From Chloromonas sp. AAM2 (taxonomy: Eukaryota; Chlorophyta; Chlorophyceae; Chlamydomonadales; Chlamydomonadaceae), in NCBI GenBank assembly GCA_004335635.1, contig QAXH01001575.1:1-40689 (forward strand): a DNA stretch of 40,689 nt, read 5' to 3'. Position 1 is the first letter of the stretch. Every line of letters begins with the position of its first letter. The position numbers and the translations under genes were made by a program. Positions 12,501 to 23,581 of the stretch are shown piece by piece. The notes beneath the pieces are model-generated. The model was not told the DNA's origin and ran no database searches. It was given only the letters and a program-made list of their open reading frames with translations.

Positions 12501-15500
12501 AAGAAAAGAAAGATCAGGCTGTGCCCCAATGCCAAGACGGGCTTCCGAGGCATCCAGATACTTGTTTATCAGCTCCATGTCAGGACGGCGTCAGGAAAGT
12601 ATCTACACAAGCATTATCCACAACACGCTTTGTTATTTGTATGCAGGGATTCTATCCTGCCATGTTTGTCCTACCCACAAGCGAGGTGTTCATTCTCCAG
12701 GACCAGTACAGTCGAATAATCAAGCCAGATGGTGCGTCAGCTTGTGTACGTCGCAAGCCCCTGGCCAGATCACCTGCTTTGCACACTGCAACAAACTCGT
12801 CTGCTTGTTTTCTGAGAGTGCATGGCCACTCAAATGCAATTGTCATACCGAAGGACAATCGCATGTAATCACGTAACAACTTGTTGCAGCTGGTCTTGGT
12901 GCCTGTATTGCATTTTGCACTATCTATTTGATGCACTAAGGCAGTTGTGTGTCACTTCTCGCCTTCTTATTGCAGGCACGTACCGCAACATTATCAACCC
13001 AGTCAGCAACCTGCCCGCTCCATTGAGTGGCCCACTGTGTGAGTTCCAGGGACAGTTGATCAAGTGATAAAAAGCAAACAGCTCAATAGCCAGCGAAGTG
13101 GCCACGAGCATCTGGATGTTGATGTTGTCTGCTGATGATGTTGTGACATGGGTCTCCTGTGACCTGCTGCTCAAGAAGACACGAACATGCAACTGGAATG
13201 CATTGCTTTGCATGCAGATCCGTTCAAGTGGAAGACCCAGTTCCCCCACATAGGCATGCCTGCCATGATGGCCCTGACGTATGACAACGACTATGGCTCG
13301 GTGAGTCGCCCGTGAATCCCCACCGTGGCAAAAGTTACACAAGAGCCAGAGCCACAGGACACAGTGATTGCCTTCAGCTTTCATTGGGCTCGTTGTAAAC
13401 AAATTATCGAATACACATGCCACCACCAGTCGATGGCTGGCCCTGTGAGTTTGTTCTGCCGTTGCCTGATACTCGACCAAACAATTTTCATGGCTGGCCC
13501 TGCAGGTAGATATTGTCGCATTTGGAGGTGGTAAATTTCCAGACAACAGCAACGTTGAAACGTGGTGCTCTAGCGTAAACAACACAGCCAAAACCACGCC
13601 AGCCAATTCCTTCAGTTACAGGTGTGTACTGGTCATGCTCTGCTGACCCTTGGTTGGATGTGCTCATCATGAAAGGTGTTGCTTGGCCATTGACATTTGC
13701 AAGCCATGAAGAGGCGGAAATAGTTGTAGAAATAATGCCACAACCAGAAACCTTTTGTCGACCAGATTCTCCCTACAGCTCTTTCTCTTGCCACGCTTCT
13801 TCAACTCTTTGTCAGATGCGTGGCTCCAGTGATTCGGTGGGGCTCACAGGACAAGCCGACCAGATAGCTTGCAGCTCACAAACACTCAGACACTCAGAAC
13901 ACAGGCACTCGTAAGTTGGCAAGCGGCTTGCTCAACCTGGTCGGCCATGTCTTATCTGTTTGTGTTGCAACTGGCTGTGTGTTTGCAGGCTCACCATCAG
14001 CTGGAGGTTTGTAGGTGGGTCGTACAGGGTACCAGCTGTAATGCAAGCCTCATATCCGTCTCATGTTGCAGCAAAACCGCCGTATTTGACAACCATGAGT
14101 AATAAGCAGCACTGGTTGCAACGCGCTGCTAAAAGCATTGCTTTGCTCAACACTCTGATTACCTTCCTTGTCCGCTGAATTCGTGCAGACAACGACTGGC
14201 AGTACACATTCAGCAAATGGTGAGTTTCTGCAAGCCAGGTAGTGCTCAAGCTCACAGAAGGAAGGGCGCTAGGTCTGCCAGTATTATGGCATGCTGTTAC
14301 TGGTTGAGTCCAATACCTCTCAATCCTGAGTGTTGCGCTCGTTTGTTTTCCCCTCCTGTCCATCGCCTGCTCTTCACATTCCATTGCAGGACTGAGGAGA
14401 GCATGGGCGTTCCGCGTGTGGGTGGTGACGCTGTGCTGTTACCTAATGGGGACACGGTGCTGGTGGGAGGGGCGCAGGTGAGGCAAGGGGGCTCAAACAA
14501 TCAAAATTGAAAAATCTGTAGCCTCAGGCACATGCCATACCAGTGCACGAAGCAGCAGCGCAGGCGATCAAAGCGGCAAAAAGCAGGACAACAACGGGAC
14601 ACTCAATCCATTCAAGATTGTATGGTCCGAGATAGGTATGAGCCACCACCATGGACCCTAGCAACAGCCCAGGCGGCAAAAGCGGCTAAGGACAAGAAGC
14701 TTTGCTTACGGCGTGCAGACGGTTGCGCCATACCACTGTAGCCTATTGCGTGACTGTCTTATGCAGACTGGCTGCTCATGCGGCATCAGAGAGGGCGTGA
14801 ACCGAGGCAACTACCCCGCTCTGTGGCCTGTGCTATACCAGCCCGACAGACCTGTAGGCAAGCGCTACACCGTCATGTCTGCCAGCTCCATTGCCAGGAT
14901 GGTGAGGACTGCCCAGTCTATCTGACCCTGTAACATCATCAAAGTATGTTGCAGAGCGCTTTGCACAGAAACAGACGTTGAGAAGGAACAGTTTGTAGAG
15001 TGTTGCGTGCACCTTCGTTGTTGGCGTGATTGCCAATCAATTGCAGGTTACAGCAGTTGCCAACAACCAAGCGCATGTGCCAATGTAACAAGCGCATGTG
15101 CGCTGGCGGGCACAGATGCCTCCATTGCTTGCCTTGACCACGGAATTCAAGTGTGCACGTCGAGCCTGTTTTTCTTCGTTATGTGTACTTCTCTTCTTAC
15201 TGCTAATCTTTGCTGCTTTTAGAACTAAAGCGTGCCTGGCTTTGTTATGTCTGCTCTTCTTACTGCGCAGTACCATGGCACAGGGGTTCTGACCACGGAC
15301 GGCACAATTCTTGTCCAAGGTGCGAGCAGTTATAGGCGTTTTTCTGTGTTTTTGACCAGTGACGCACACACTGGAGTGAGCTCTTTGTTTGCCTGGCGCC
15401 CTTCATGGCACCAACCTTGTCTGCCCGCCTGTGCGTGTGAATGTTTGCTGAATCGGGATTCTTCACAATCTCTCAAATTGTCTAACCATTGCCTTTGAAG

Positions 15501-16528
15501 TGCCTTGTAATTTGCGAGTTACGTACGTGTGCCATGACACTCGCCGCTGCATGCAGGTTGTGACGCATGTGAGAAGAAGAGCATTGTGACCACTGCACCA
15601 TGGTGGAGCGGGAGCCCTGACAGGAGGGTAAGTGGCACAGGCATCGGTTGAGGCGAGCGCACATGTAAGGGCCTTGAAAATAGATAAGAAGAAAGACCCA
15701 AGGTTGGGCAGCACGTCACCCTGTAACTATCTAGTACATTACAAAAAACAACACACCTTGCTGTCACCCCGTGCAGTGGGAGTTCCGCATCGAGGAGTTC
15801 TTTCCTCCCTACGCCCTGGACGTCAACGCAAAGCCCAAGATCACGGCAATCAACGGCGGCACCAACACCATCACAGCAGTCAACTACGGCCGGACCTTCA
15901 CCATTTCTTGGGCGCCCTTGGTTGATGGCGTTGTGGATGTGGCGGTGACCAAGGTGTCTCTGGTGGCGCCCTCTGCAGGTAAGCCAACTTGTGCACCAGC
16001 ACCGCTACTGAGTTGTTTTATATGTTGTCCTTAGCAGTGATCAAGTAATCTGCCCCTGCTTCCGAGCGTGTCAGCCAAGCCTTATCCAAGCATTCCATGG
16101 GAAAGCCTTGCGTGCTGCCCCTACTTGCATGCTGCATGCCGCAAGGGTTGTTGGCGCACGCGGAATCAGGGTTAAGCAAAATCGTCTCCATGGATCAATC
16201 AGATTTGCCATGGTTTCATGGCTCCACAGCACACAACATAGCACTGTTGCGTCTTGACCAGTGTCCTCTGGTGCACGTGCAAAGCTTGCTGGTGTATTGC
16301 GTGCCTGCAGTGACCCACGGTTTCAACGCAAACCAGCGTGTGGTTTTTCTGAAGATCGTCAGCCGGACCGACAATACAATCACAGTTCAGGTGCCCAGCA
16401 CCGTGGCAATCCTGCCCCCACAGATTTACAAGGTCTTTATCATGAACGGTAAAACTTACTCCAGGGCCTGGTGGGTCAAGCTGACCAAGCCTGGGCCCTC
16501 AGCAAGACAGCTCCAACAGCTGGCTTGA
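9536..16528 (+). CDS. GLOX: Copper radical oxidase (glyoxal oxidase-like), copy 2, complete
   Basis: Complete 19-exon gene for 662 aa. Exons: 9536-9805, 9900-9959, 10182-10269, 10630-10748, 10963-11080, 11759-11846, 12229-12307, 12647-12731, 12976-13038, 13218-13300, 13506-13621, 13989-14014, 14189-14219, 14390-14477, 14767-14901, 15271-15319, 15557-15627, 15777-15978, 16311-16528. The frame is open upstream to 9299, but the ATG at 9536 is chosen because it begins a signal peptide (hydrophobic GLVLFATLALFSTVQA, then SPPVVVP) that aligns with copy 3. Active-site residues seen are Cys in NPFCGGLAI (exon 4), Tyr in DRWYPTG (exon 5), Tyr-His in YHGTGVLTTDG (exon 16) and His in VTHGFNANQR (exon 19). 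These correspond to the Cys-Tyr cofactor and copper ligands of galactose and glyoxal oxidases. The C-terminal half matches the DUF1929 E-set domain. The tail ends RQLQQLA. Head-to-tail with copy 1, 2.4 kb downstream of its stop. Confidence 0.93.
10372..10475 (+). repeat. Dispersed repeat family B, copy 2 (two partial units)
   Basis: Two consecutive units, each with GTCCAACCTACAAGTGAAGG followed by GCGACAC. The first continues with ACCGCGATAG as in the copy at 7340-7475. It lies in intron 3 of oxidase copy 2. Confidence 0.65.
11513..11660 (+). repeat. Dispersed repeat family A, copy 3
   Basis: TTGGCCTGCCTTGCCTGCTT, then TCAGGTAGGCCAGGGTGGTG and CCCATCCCATTCCGTG, matches the repeat at 14-176 along its length. 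It lies in intron 5 of oxidase copy 2. Its right end is also carried by the pseudogene fragment near 22740-22790. Confidence 0.65.
12002..12219. repeat. Long intronic inverted repeat (70-bp arms)
   Basis: Arm 1 (12002-12071) and arm 2 (12150-12219) are reverse complements over 70 bp with three mismatches, separated by a 78-bp loop. The right arm ends 9 bp before the acceptor of exon 7 of oxidase copy 2. As RNA it would form a long, nearly perfect hairpin. Confidence 0.9.
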
Positions 16529-17011
16529 CCCAGCGTTCAATTCATTGGATGGCATGAATCTCCAGCATCCAGCATTCGCATCGGTATTTTTGATTGCGTT
16601 ATTTGTCCAGCAATCATATCTGTCAAGCAGTGGTGCCAGCAGGCTGTATGGCCCGTGCTAGTTGTGCTCCTGCTATCTTCGTAGCAGCTCCACAACAGAA
16701 ATAAATGCCTCTACGCAGATTGTGATGTGTGGTTGTTCAGGCACATGCATGATTTCAGTCTGGGACAATTTGACGTGAGACTCTGCTTTACCTCTGGGCT
16801 GTGTGTGTATTAATGGCGATCACCAGGACAGGTGCATGCGCGGTGTGGATTGTGTGGTGTGGTGTGGTGTTGGAAAATGCGTACAAATCACAAAGCAATG
16901 AACACTAGACGTGAAACATGATAACATTCATGCATCCATTACTGGGTAAGGAAAACACAGTGTGGCGTGGAAAGTGGCCCAGAGGTCGACTCCTCCAGGC
17001 TGAGCGGCATA

Positions 17012-17446
17012 TAAAAAAAGAAGTTTGCCAGCTCTGGGACAATTCTTTTCGTAGGTGCCGAATGCAAACTCATGATTGCTGACTGCCCCTTCCATGGATG
17101 ACACATCAGCATGAGTGAAATGCTTGGCACGCCATACCCTTTGTATTGCAATGGCCGCCTCTGTCCTCTGGTATTGCACAGCACCCTTTCCAGCTGCATG
17201 GTGGTGGTGTTTGAGAGAGGATGTGTGTCGTGGGCGCCTGATTAGGGGTGGAATTGGGGGAGTGGAAGACCCCGGGCGGCATGCTGGCGTAGAGCCACCA
17301 TCAATCATTTGCTTGTGCACAAGTCTGTTGACGTTGACAACATAGGATTTTCAGTAGTGACACCTCTTGTAGGCACGGCGCCACAGGAACTGCACGGCGC
17401 AAGAACTGCAGGATGCAAGAACTGTCCCGGAACTGGCGCGCTTCCT
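17012..17446. mobile_element. Diverged relative of the hAT-like MITE
   Basis: The left end AAAAAAAGAAGTTTGCCAGC then TCTGGGACAA (from about 17013) and an inverted right end ACTGTCCCGGAACTGGC (17421-17437) match the terminal repeats of the complete element at 3079-3292. No target-site duplication was found and the interior differs, so the element is longer, nested or decayed. It lies downstream of oxidase copy 2. Confidence 0.5.
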
Positions 17447-18033
17447 TCCCAGTAGTCTTACAGGAGCTTGTTGCTGACTTGATACTGAGTTTTTACTGTA
17501 ACAGTCATACACCATATGATTGCAATACCATGTGCTCTGTACTGTGAAGGTGAAGAAAGTTTGGCTGATATTCAACCCATGTCAGGCTGCCCTTGAGAAA
17601 CTCAGGTTAAGTGAAGTCCTGAGAGGTGCCATGACGCTTCAAAACACAAACAAGAAGCCGAGCAGCGCGCGCGCCTCTTTACAGTTGATTTCCAGCACGA
17701 CGAGGCCTCAGGTTTTTGAGCCTATCAAGAATGTTTCTGTGCCTCGGTCTCGGTGGCAGTGCCGGTAGAACAGCCATAGTAGCACCTAGTTGCGGCACAT
17801 AGTCGCTGGAATGGCTTGATGACTGACCACAAGACCGAACATGAGACTTAACACGAGGCCGGCCAGCATTGGATTTTCCCAACACAAGACCTAACACGAG
17901 GCCTTGAAGGGCGTACAGTATGCTGTGATGGGCCAAATGCTTGGAGAGCCTGCATCCTACTGAGAATTAGTGTCGGGAGGAAGGCCCTGCCTGGCACACT
18001 GTTTTAAGGAAAGTCCGCAATATTGCACCATCA

Positions 18034-18064
18034 GGAAAAAGAAGTTTGCCAGTTCTGGGACAGT
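18034..18064. mobile_element. Solo end of the hAT-like MITE
   Basis: AGGAAAAAGAAGTTTGCCAG followed by TTCTGGGACAG matches the terminal repeat of the element at 3079-3292. No inverted partner was seen in the following kilobase. It is probably a truncated copy. Confidence 0.5.
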
Positions 18065-18654
18065 TTGTGTGAATAGGTCTGTAATGCTGCCAGCAACCAT
18101 TGTGTGTCAGCAAAACATGTGTATGTGTGTGTGTGGGTCTGTGAATCGTGAATCACACATGGGGTCAACAGCGGGGTGAACATCGCGTGTTGTGGTAGAC
18201 GGTGCACTGCCACTTCTGGGACTACAAACCAGGACTAGATAGGAACTACTACCTGGGCTCAGTGTTGGTTACAGGCCTTGCATGAAAGTCTCACCGACGT
18301 AGATTGGCATGACACAATTGATACACCCTGCCTACACCAGAAACTGGGATCGCACAACAAGGTTCACCGACAGCCTGGCACAAACAGGCTGCGCAAGTTT
18401 TGCAAGGCTTTCCAAGCCCTACAGCTACCACCATCTTGCACATCTCGCCACTAAACCAACACTTTCCATCTGTCCAACTGTCCCCAACACCTGCCGACAA
18501 GGTTCTTCCGGTCCCTGATGCGACCCATGACTCGTGATGACGTCATCCCATTGCACCATCCCATGACAGGTTGGTGAGCGTTTAGCGTTACCAAGCTGCT
18601 ATAAACCCCAGGAAATCTGCACGCCTTGACTGTCAGCCTAAGACACGATGTATT

Positions 18655-18711
18655 ACTATACGTCACAACGCGCTCGTTGTCCGCCATGTCTGACTTGCTG
18701 CCAACAAGGAT
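18655..18711 (-). pseudogene. Broken Rab exon 5 fragment
   Basis: On the minus strand this reads ILVGSKSDMADNERVVTYS after an AG acceptor. It matches the 5' half of exon 5 of the Rab gene ([19 protein letters not shown] at 20289 downward), with only scattered substitutions at the DNA level. The guanine-specificity motif NKTD has become SKSD. The match stops before the rest of the exon, and no flanking Rab exon is seen. It is a remnant of a duplicated Rab gene, not a functional copy. Confidence 0.8.
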
Positions 18712-19201
18712 CTGGATGTCATCCTGCTCAGACAAGTCCAAACAGGCCTTATCAGATGATGCTCGCATCTCGCTTAAAACAAAGCTTGAAATCACGGCTT
18801 GAGTGGGAAAACAGTGAGTGCTTGACGGCTTTGGGCCAGCTCTAATCACGCAGTACAGTTTGTGAAAAGCAGCCGAGTCTGCACTGTTAGAAGGCCTGCT
18901 GACACATCGATCCGATAAAGTTATCTTGTGAAACAATTCGAAATGTACAGAGAATGCTCCCTGTACGTGCTGCTGTAGTCTGCATCATGCAAGTGATACT
19001 ATATGCATCATGCAAGTAAATCCATGGTGCCAGACGGTCACCTGCTAAGGCCCCTGACCATTTGCTTGCTGGAGGCCCCTGCCGTCTGTGGCAAACCACT
19101 TTCTAAGGATCACAGATAGTAAGTATAACCAGCGTGCGCCATCAACAACATGTACTGCCATATGATGGCTTATTTAGTTGAGCAATCTTGCCTGTGCAAT
19201 G

Positions 19202-19404
19202 CTTTTTTGAATACAAACCACATATTTTTTTGAATACAAACCACGAAGGCCTCAGCCCATCTGAGTAAACCAGAAGAGGCCTGAGCCAATCTGAGCTCCA
19301 GTTCCGAGGCTGTGACGACCTGATGTGACCCCCAAGCGCAAGACCGTCCTGGCTATGCCAACAGGCTAGTATCAGCAGGTGCCAACAGGCTAGTATCAGC
19401 GGTC
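19202..19404 (+). repeat. Cluster of short direct duplications
   Basis: Three paired repeats in succession: TTTTTTGAATACAAACCAC twice (from 19204 and 19228), GGCCTNAGCCNATCTGAG twice (from about 19248 and 19276), and TGCCAACAGGCTAGTATCAG twice (from about 19357 and 19380). The region is non-coding, just downstream of the Rab 3' end. Confidence 0.7.
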
Positions 19405-19692
19405 GCTTGGATATTATCAGTAAAGCACAATATAAGAACCGAATCATGCCTATAGCGGAGCGGTATACAGTATGTGTTCCCACGCACAGTGTGAGCTGCT
19501 ACCTGCACTCTCCCCTTGCGCAGCAACCCATCTATTCTAGCGACAGTCCGTGTTAGGTCAATTGCCTTGGTTTAAGGCACCAACAGTTGCCTTAACGCAA
19601 ACCATTTACCATTATACCGTTCCATAATCAGTTGGACATGATAATCCATATCCGATAAATCTTACTTATCTGTCGTTAAGGGCTGCCTGACG

Positions 19693-22141
19693 TCACGAGC
19701 AGCACTTGCTCTTCTTGGTGGCGGAATCCGTCGCGGGCCCGACGGATACTGCTGCCGGCCCGCTGCGCCAGCGCGTGCTGCCGCTGAACGCACCGCCGGC
19801 AAACAGCTGGTCTCGACAGTCCAACCGCTGAACGACCTCGACAGCTATGGCATTGAAGACCTGAAACACAGCGAAAAAGCACGTGGCTCCTGTACAATTG
19901 AAAGTTTGTCCGAGCACGAACTGTCTCCTGAAAACAGTGTTTGGATTTCTGGTGTTGCCTTGGCAGTTCCCAGGCTGCAACAGATGTTGCACTGCCAGTG
20001 CCAGTGGACTGGCTTTGTTTTGGGGTTTGGACCCATCCATTTCAATCACTGAATTGTGAGAGGCCTTGACTGACAGCCCAATGGTACGTTGTGTTGATGT
20101 CATCCTTGCCATCACCCCTTACCCAACACCATGAGCCACCCCCAAGCCACACACCTCATTCACGTTTGTGTTTGCCTTGGCGCTGGTCTCGAAGAATTGC
20201 AAGCTAAATTCTTCCGCCAATGCCTGGCCCTCACTATACGTCACAACGCGCTCCTTGTCCGCCATGTCTGTCTTGTTGCCAACAAGGATCTGGGCAGCAA
20301 ACCCAAACGAAATCAACACGTCTGTGCATCACACTGGGTCACACCCACAGCATGAAATTACATCGGCAAGTTGAGGTGCCGCTCGGCAAAATCGGGCGAT
20401 AAGGTGACTTAGAGGGCCAGCCAGGCAAGGGCTAACCTCAGGAGGTGAAAGACGTAAGCAGGCAATCTGATCCTGTCACTCATAATCAAGCATGTTTCTT
20501 AGACCGTTGCATTTCACTCCCAATCCCATAACACCTATGGCATCCAGTGAATGCATCAGTAAGGAGAGGCGCCAATGGCTGAAGCGGTCAATGGAGTTGA
20601 CTGGAACAAAGGTCCAGGCATGCCAAGGTTCGAGTCAGGAGGCAAGTTGTTCGTGTTGTATAGGACGTGGCATTCAACCAAATCCAGGAGTTTGCGTCGA
20701 GAAATGAAAGATGCCGACATGTGATCTGATCAAACCACTCACAGTTGTTCATGTTGCTGGTGCCGTGGCATCCAAGCTGATGCTGTGTTGGACAACCCTT
20801 CCCACTCAGCTTTTGGGAACCAGTCTGACCTCGGCCACGGGGCAACATCATGAGGATGACTGTGTCACAACAACTGGTTTTCATATGCATGAATAAGCAC
20901 GATGGTGAAACGTCACTGTTGCAGCCCACCACCTACCTTGTTGACGTCGTCAGGTGCGTGGCTGCTTATGACTCGCAGCCACCCTTGGACGTTGTTGAAG
21001 GAGGTGCGGTTGGTGACGTCATATACAATCAACACGCCCATGGCTCCCCGATAGTAGGCCTGTGAGGCACAGCAGTCACATGACAGGCAAGCACACCTGT
21101 AACGAAGCAGAGCCTTTGCAGCGCATTGAAGAGCAAAAGGCTCCATGGCCGGTGGTGGCCAAGTGGTGACCTGCACTGTGGTGACGTTGCTTCTAGTCGT
21201 TGGGTAATCAGTCCGTACTTCCTCTAAGCTGACCGTCGACCACACAGACATGCTCTATGCATGCAGTCATCGTGACTGCATATGTGACCTGGTTGCTGGC
21301 GCTGGTAGCATGCGAGCAGAGGCAAAATTTGGGTGTGCTATAATTGCATGCATAGTCAATCACCGAGTAACACATGTTTTCCTTCACTTCCAAGTCCCTG
21401 TTGCTTACCTGTGTGATAGTTCGAAATCGTTCCTGCCCGGCTGTGTCCCAGACCTGAAGCTTGACCAGTTTGTTGCCTATCATCAGTTTCCGAACCTTGC
21501 AGTCAACACTGCAGCAAATTCGACAGTGAGCTTACAGTAGCTGCGGGACAGGCAGCAAAGGTGTGACGACCAGTGCACAGGCAGGCACTGGACAGTGAGG
21601 AGATGGCCAACGGGCATGCTGTTCAAACGATGCAATGTGATCAACGGTTCTATGGTCATGCAGGACTGCATTGCAAGTGGCTGGCGTGTTGAGGTTTGAA
21701 GATTCGGGCTGCAACAGTAAGTTCATCAGCTGAATCACGCACTGGATGCCTTCCAGCCATGTACCAGCAGCCGAGCTATAAACCTACCCAATGGTTTGGT
21801 TGAAGCGGCTGGTGAACGTGTCATCAGCATAGCGAAGTAGCAGGCATGATTTGCCAACGCCAGAGTCTCCGATGAGCAGAAGCTTGACAATTACTGCAGA
21901 TATTGCCACAAGCACAAAGTCGCACATGTGTTGGCTGGACGCGGGCATGAACAATCCCTGGCTGGTGATGCAGCTCAGCCCAATGCAGTCTTCTTCTGCT
22001 GCATCGCACACCAACTTCTGCGGTCTGCTAGCCACATTCTGCGGTATTCAGCAACCCGCTCCCGGTCACCGGCCCACTCGGACCTGCATTTTGCTCACCA
22101 TCATGGTTGGTTTCGGTACTTCTTGACTTCAAGGATGCCAT
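19693..22141 (-). CDS. RAB8: Rab8/RABE-type small GTPase
   Basis: Membrane-trafficking GTPase of 224 aa. Rab8/Sec4-type proteins act in Golgi-to-plasma-membrane secretion. Exons on the minus strand: 22141-22099, 21893-21788, 21508-21409, 21059-20937, 20289-20155, 19860-19693, all in phase with GT-AG borders. The first exon, [14 protein letters not shown], was found by phase match to exon 2. P-loop GDSGVGKS is at residues 23-30; the switch I Thr is T48 (NQTIG); DTAGQE is at 71-76; NKTD at 129-132; ETSAK at 158-162. The protein ends KKSKCCS, a double-cysteine prenylation motif. Rab family signatures RFRTIT, YYRGA and IVYDVT are present. Oddity: the RabF1 motif reads IGVDC instead of IGVDF. The hypervariable region is Gly/Ser rich. 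Rab1 or Rab10 assignment is less likely, because FNNVQGWL and NKILVGNK resemble plant RABE. It is convergent with oxidase copy 2. Confidence 0.93.
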
Positions 22142-22496
22142 CTTGGTAAGCTGGCTTGCTCTTGAGGCCATCTGCTTCCCACCAACTCCTAAGAACCCTT
22201 ATCCCAACGCGATCGGTGCAGCGTTTATGAATTGTTGTTTATATTTGAAAATGTCATGCACCAGTGTCGGGCAGGCTTGCTGGGTGTGTTGTCTGTCACC
22301 GACTAACTTGCGCTGCAGATTCAAACTTGAAGCCACTGTTAGCGATGCTCGTGAGCCATGCGAATCAAGCTACAAGCTGGAAGTTGTGAGCTTCTCTCAA
22401 GGGGGCGATCCCAGCCCCAGCAAGCCATGTCAACCGTCAACGAACTGAAACAAGCCCTATGCCTTTTTCTTCCGCTGAGCGACAGAGACTGTCAGC
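22142..22496. other. 5' flank of the Rab gene
   Basis: Upstream of the Rab start codon on the minus strand; the promoter and 5' UTR are expected here. No TATA box or other element could be assigned. Confidence 0.4.
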
Positions 22497-22930
22497 TTGC
22501 TTACAAGGAGAGAGTGCACACCAAGAAGCACGCCCAACGCAAACATCGACTATTTGCGCAAATTTCAACAATTTCTCCTCTAAAGGAAATTTTAGCCGTG
22601 TTAGGAAGGCTGGTGAATTCCTTGTGGCTATCACCCCACAGGACACCTTACGAAAGGACCCCGTTATCTATTTGAATGGAATGGATTAAAAGAGTGTCAG
22701 GGTCAGTGCCAATGTCAGCTTGTGAAATCAAATCTAACAATTCCGTGTCCTGTGACGGTTTCCCTAATGCAAACACATTTGTATAAGCTGTGGTGTGGTG
22801 CATGTTGGCTTCTTTGATCTTTTGCACACGGGCATGGGCATGCAAGATGTTATACATGCCACGGTATGCTGCTTCTGCTGCTTGCAGTCACGCTTCTGGC
22901 AGACACCACAAAGCTTGTTGTGGGGGGAAC
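22497..22930 (+). pseudogene. Truncated copper radical oxidase fragment (intron 5 plus part of exon 6)
   Basis: Dispersed gene fragment. Positions 22740-22930 match 11612-11802 of oxidase copy 2 closely, covering the end of intron 5 and the first 43 nt of exon 6 (22888-22930, reading VTLLADTTKLVVGG). The match breaks abruptly at 22931. An upstream block, 22497-22590, matches intron 5 of copy 2 near 11115-11200, with an internal deletion between the two blocks. Exon 5 is absent. Intron sequence is included, so this is a DNA-level copy and not retroposed. It lies between the Rab and NOP53 genes. Confidence 0.8.
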
Positions 22931-23581
22931 TTCGGGACCAGCCCAGCTCCACCATCCTGTGACTAATTCGTTACTACATCTATTACAACAGCTAGCAGAT
23001 TGGCAGACTCTCGTCGTAACCTGATTGCACCAGGAGCCCAGTCAAGAAGGGATACGTGCGAAGGACACTGCCAAATCCACTCTTGCACAAATGGAGCAAG
23101 TCAGGCAACTGTCAGCTACGATAGTTGATGTATAGTGGTTGCATTCGTCTCCTTGCATTTATATGGCCATGACTATGCTCTGCTGAGCTGTGCTTTGCAT
23201 ATGCATGCTTTGTGTGGCCGTTGCAAGCGGTGCAATGCGTAATTGTTGTCATCTCGCCCTGCACTGAACACAGGCGCCCATCCAGGTTTAAACGCATCTA
23301 TCAGCTATGCTCACTTTGTTCTGCTGCTAATCACCAAAACGTGCTAGCAACTCTCTCAACTCTGTGAGGTGAAAGAGATTGGCATTACACTAAACGAGCC
23401 CACATACACTGTGTGGGACAGTACTGTCCCGGTGTGTCGCAATCCCCTTCACATGCAAATTGGAGGGGCTGGAATCCCTCCCCTCATGTGACATTAGCAA
23501 GACATTGGCAAAGACATTATCACCAGATGAGGACGGATACTGTGTTGAGGGTGTTGCCGATTGTGTCTTGATGCCATAAAC
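22931..23581. other. Intergenic region between Rab side and NOP53 3' end
   Basis: No gene seen. Contains a partial inverted copy of repeat family B near the NOP53 end. Confidence 0.5.
23425..23500 (-). repeat. Dispersed repeat family B, copy 3 (partial, inverted)
   Basis: GGTGTGTCGCAATCCCCTTC and CCCTCCCCTCATGTGACATT match the inverted copy at 36395-36537. It lies just downstream of the NOP53 stop codon. Confidence 0.6.

Larger units (their letters stand above)
16529..19692. other. Gene-poor region between oxidase copy 2 and Rab
   Basis: This is the convergent 3' flank of two genes. It holds MITE-derived ends, the broken Rab exon and short duplications. Nothing else could be identified as coding. 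The sequence AATAAATG at 16700 follows the copy 2 stop codon, but no poly(A) site can be assigned with confidence. Confidence 0.55.

Noticed and set aside
12920..13606. 228-aa open frame on the minus strand
   Set aside because: Antisense over exons 9-11 of oxidase copy 2, with no recognisable domain.
17170..17440. Possible gene in the region after oxidase copy 2
   Set aside because: Only short unrelated frames were seen, and the stretch is bounded by MITE-like ends.
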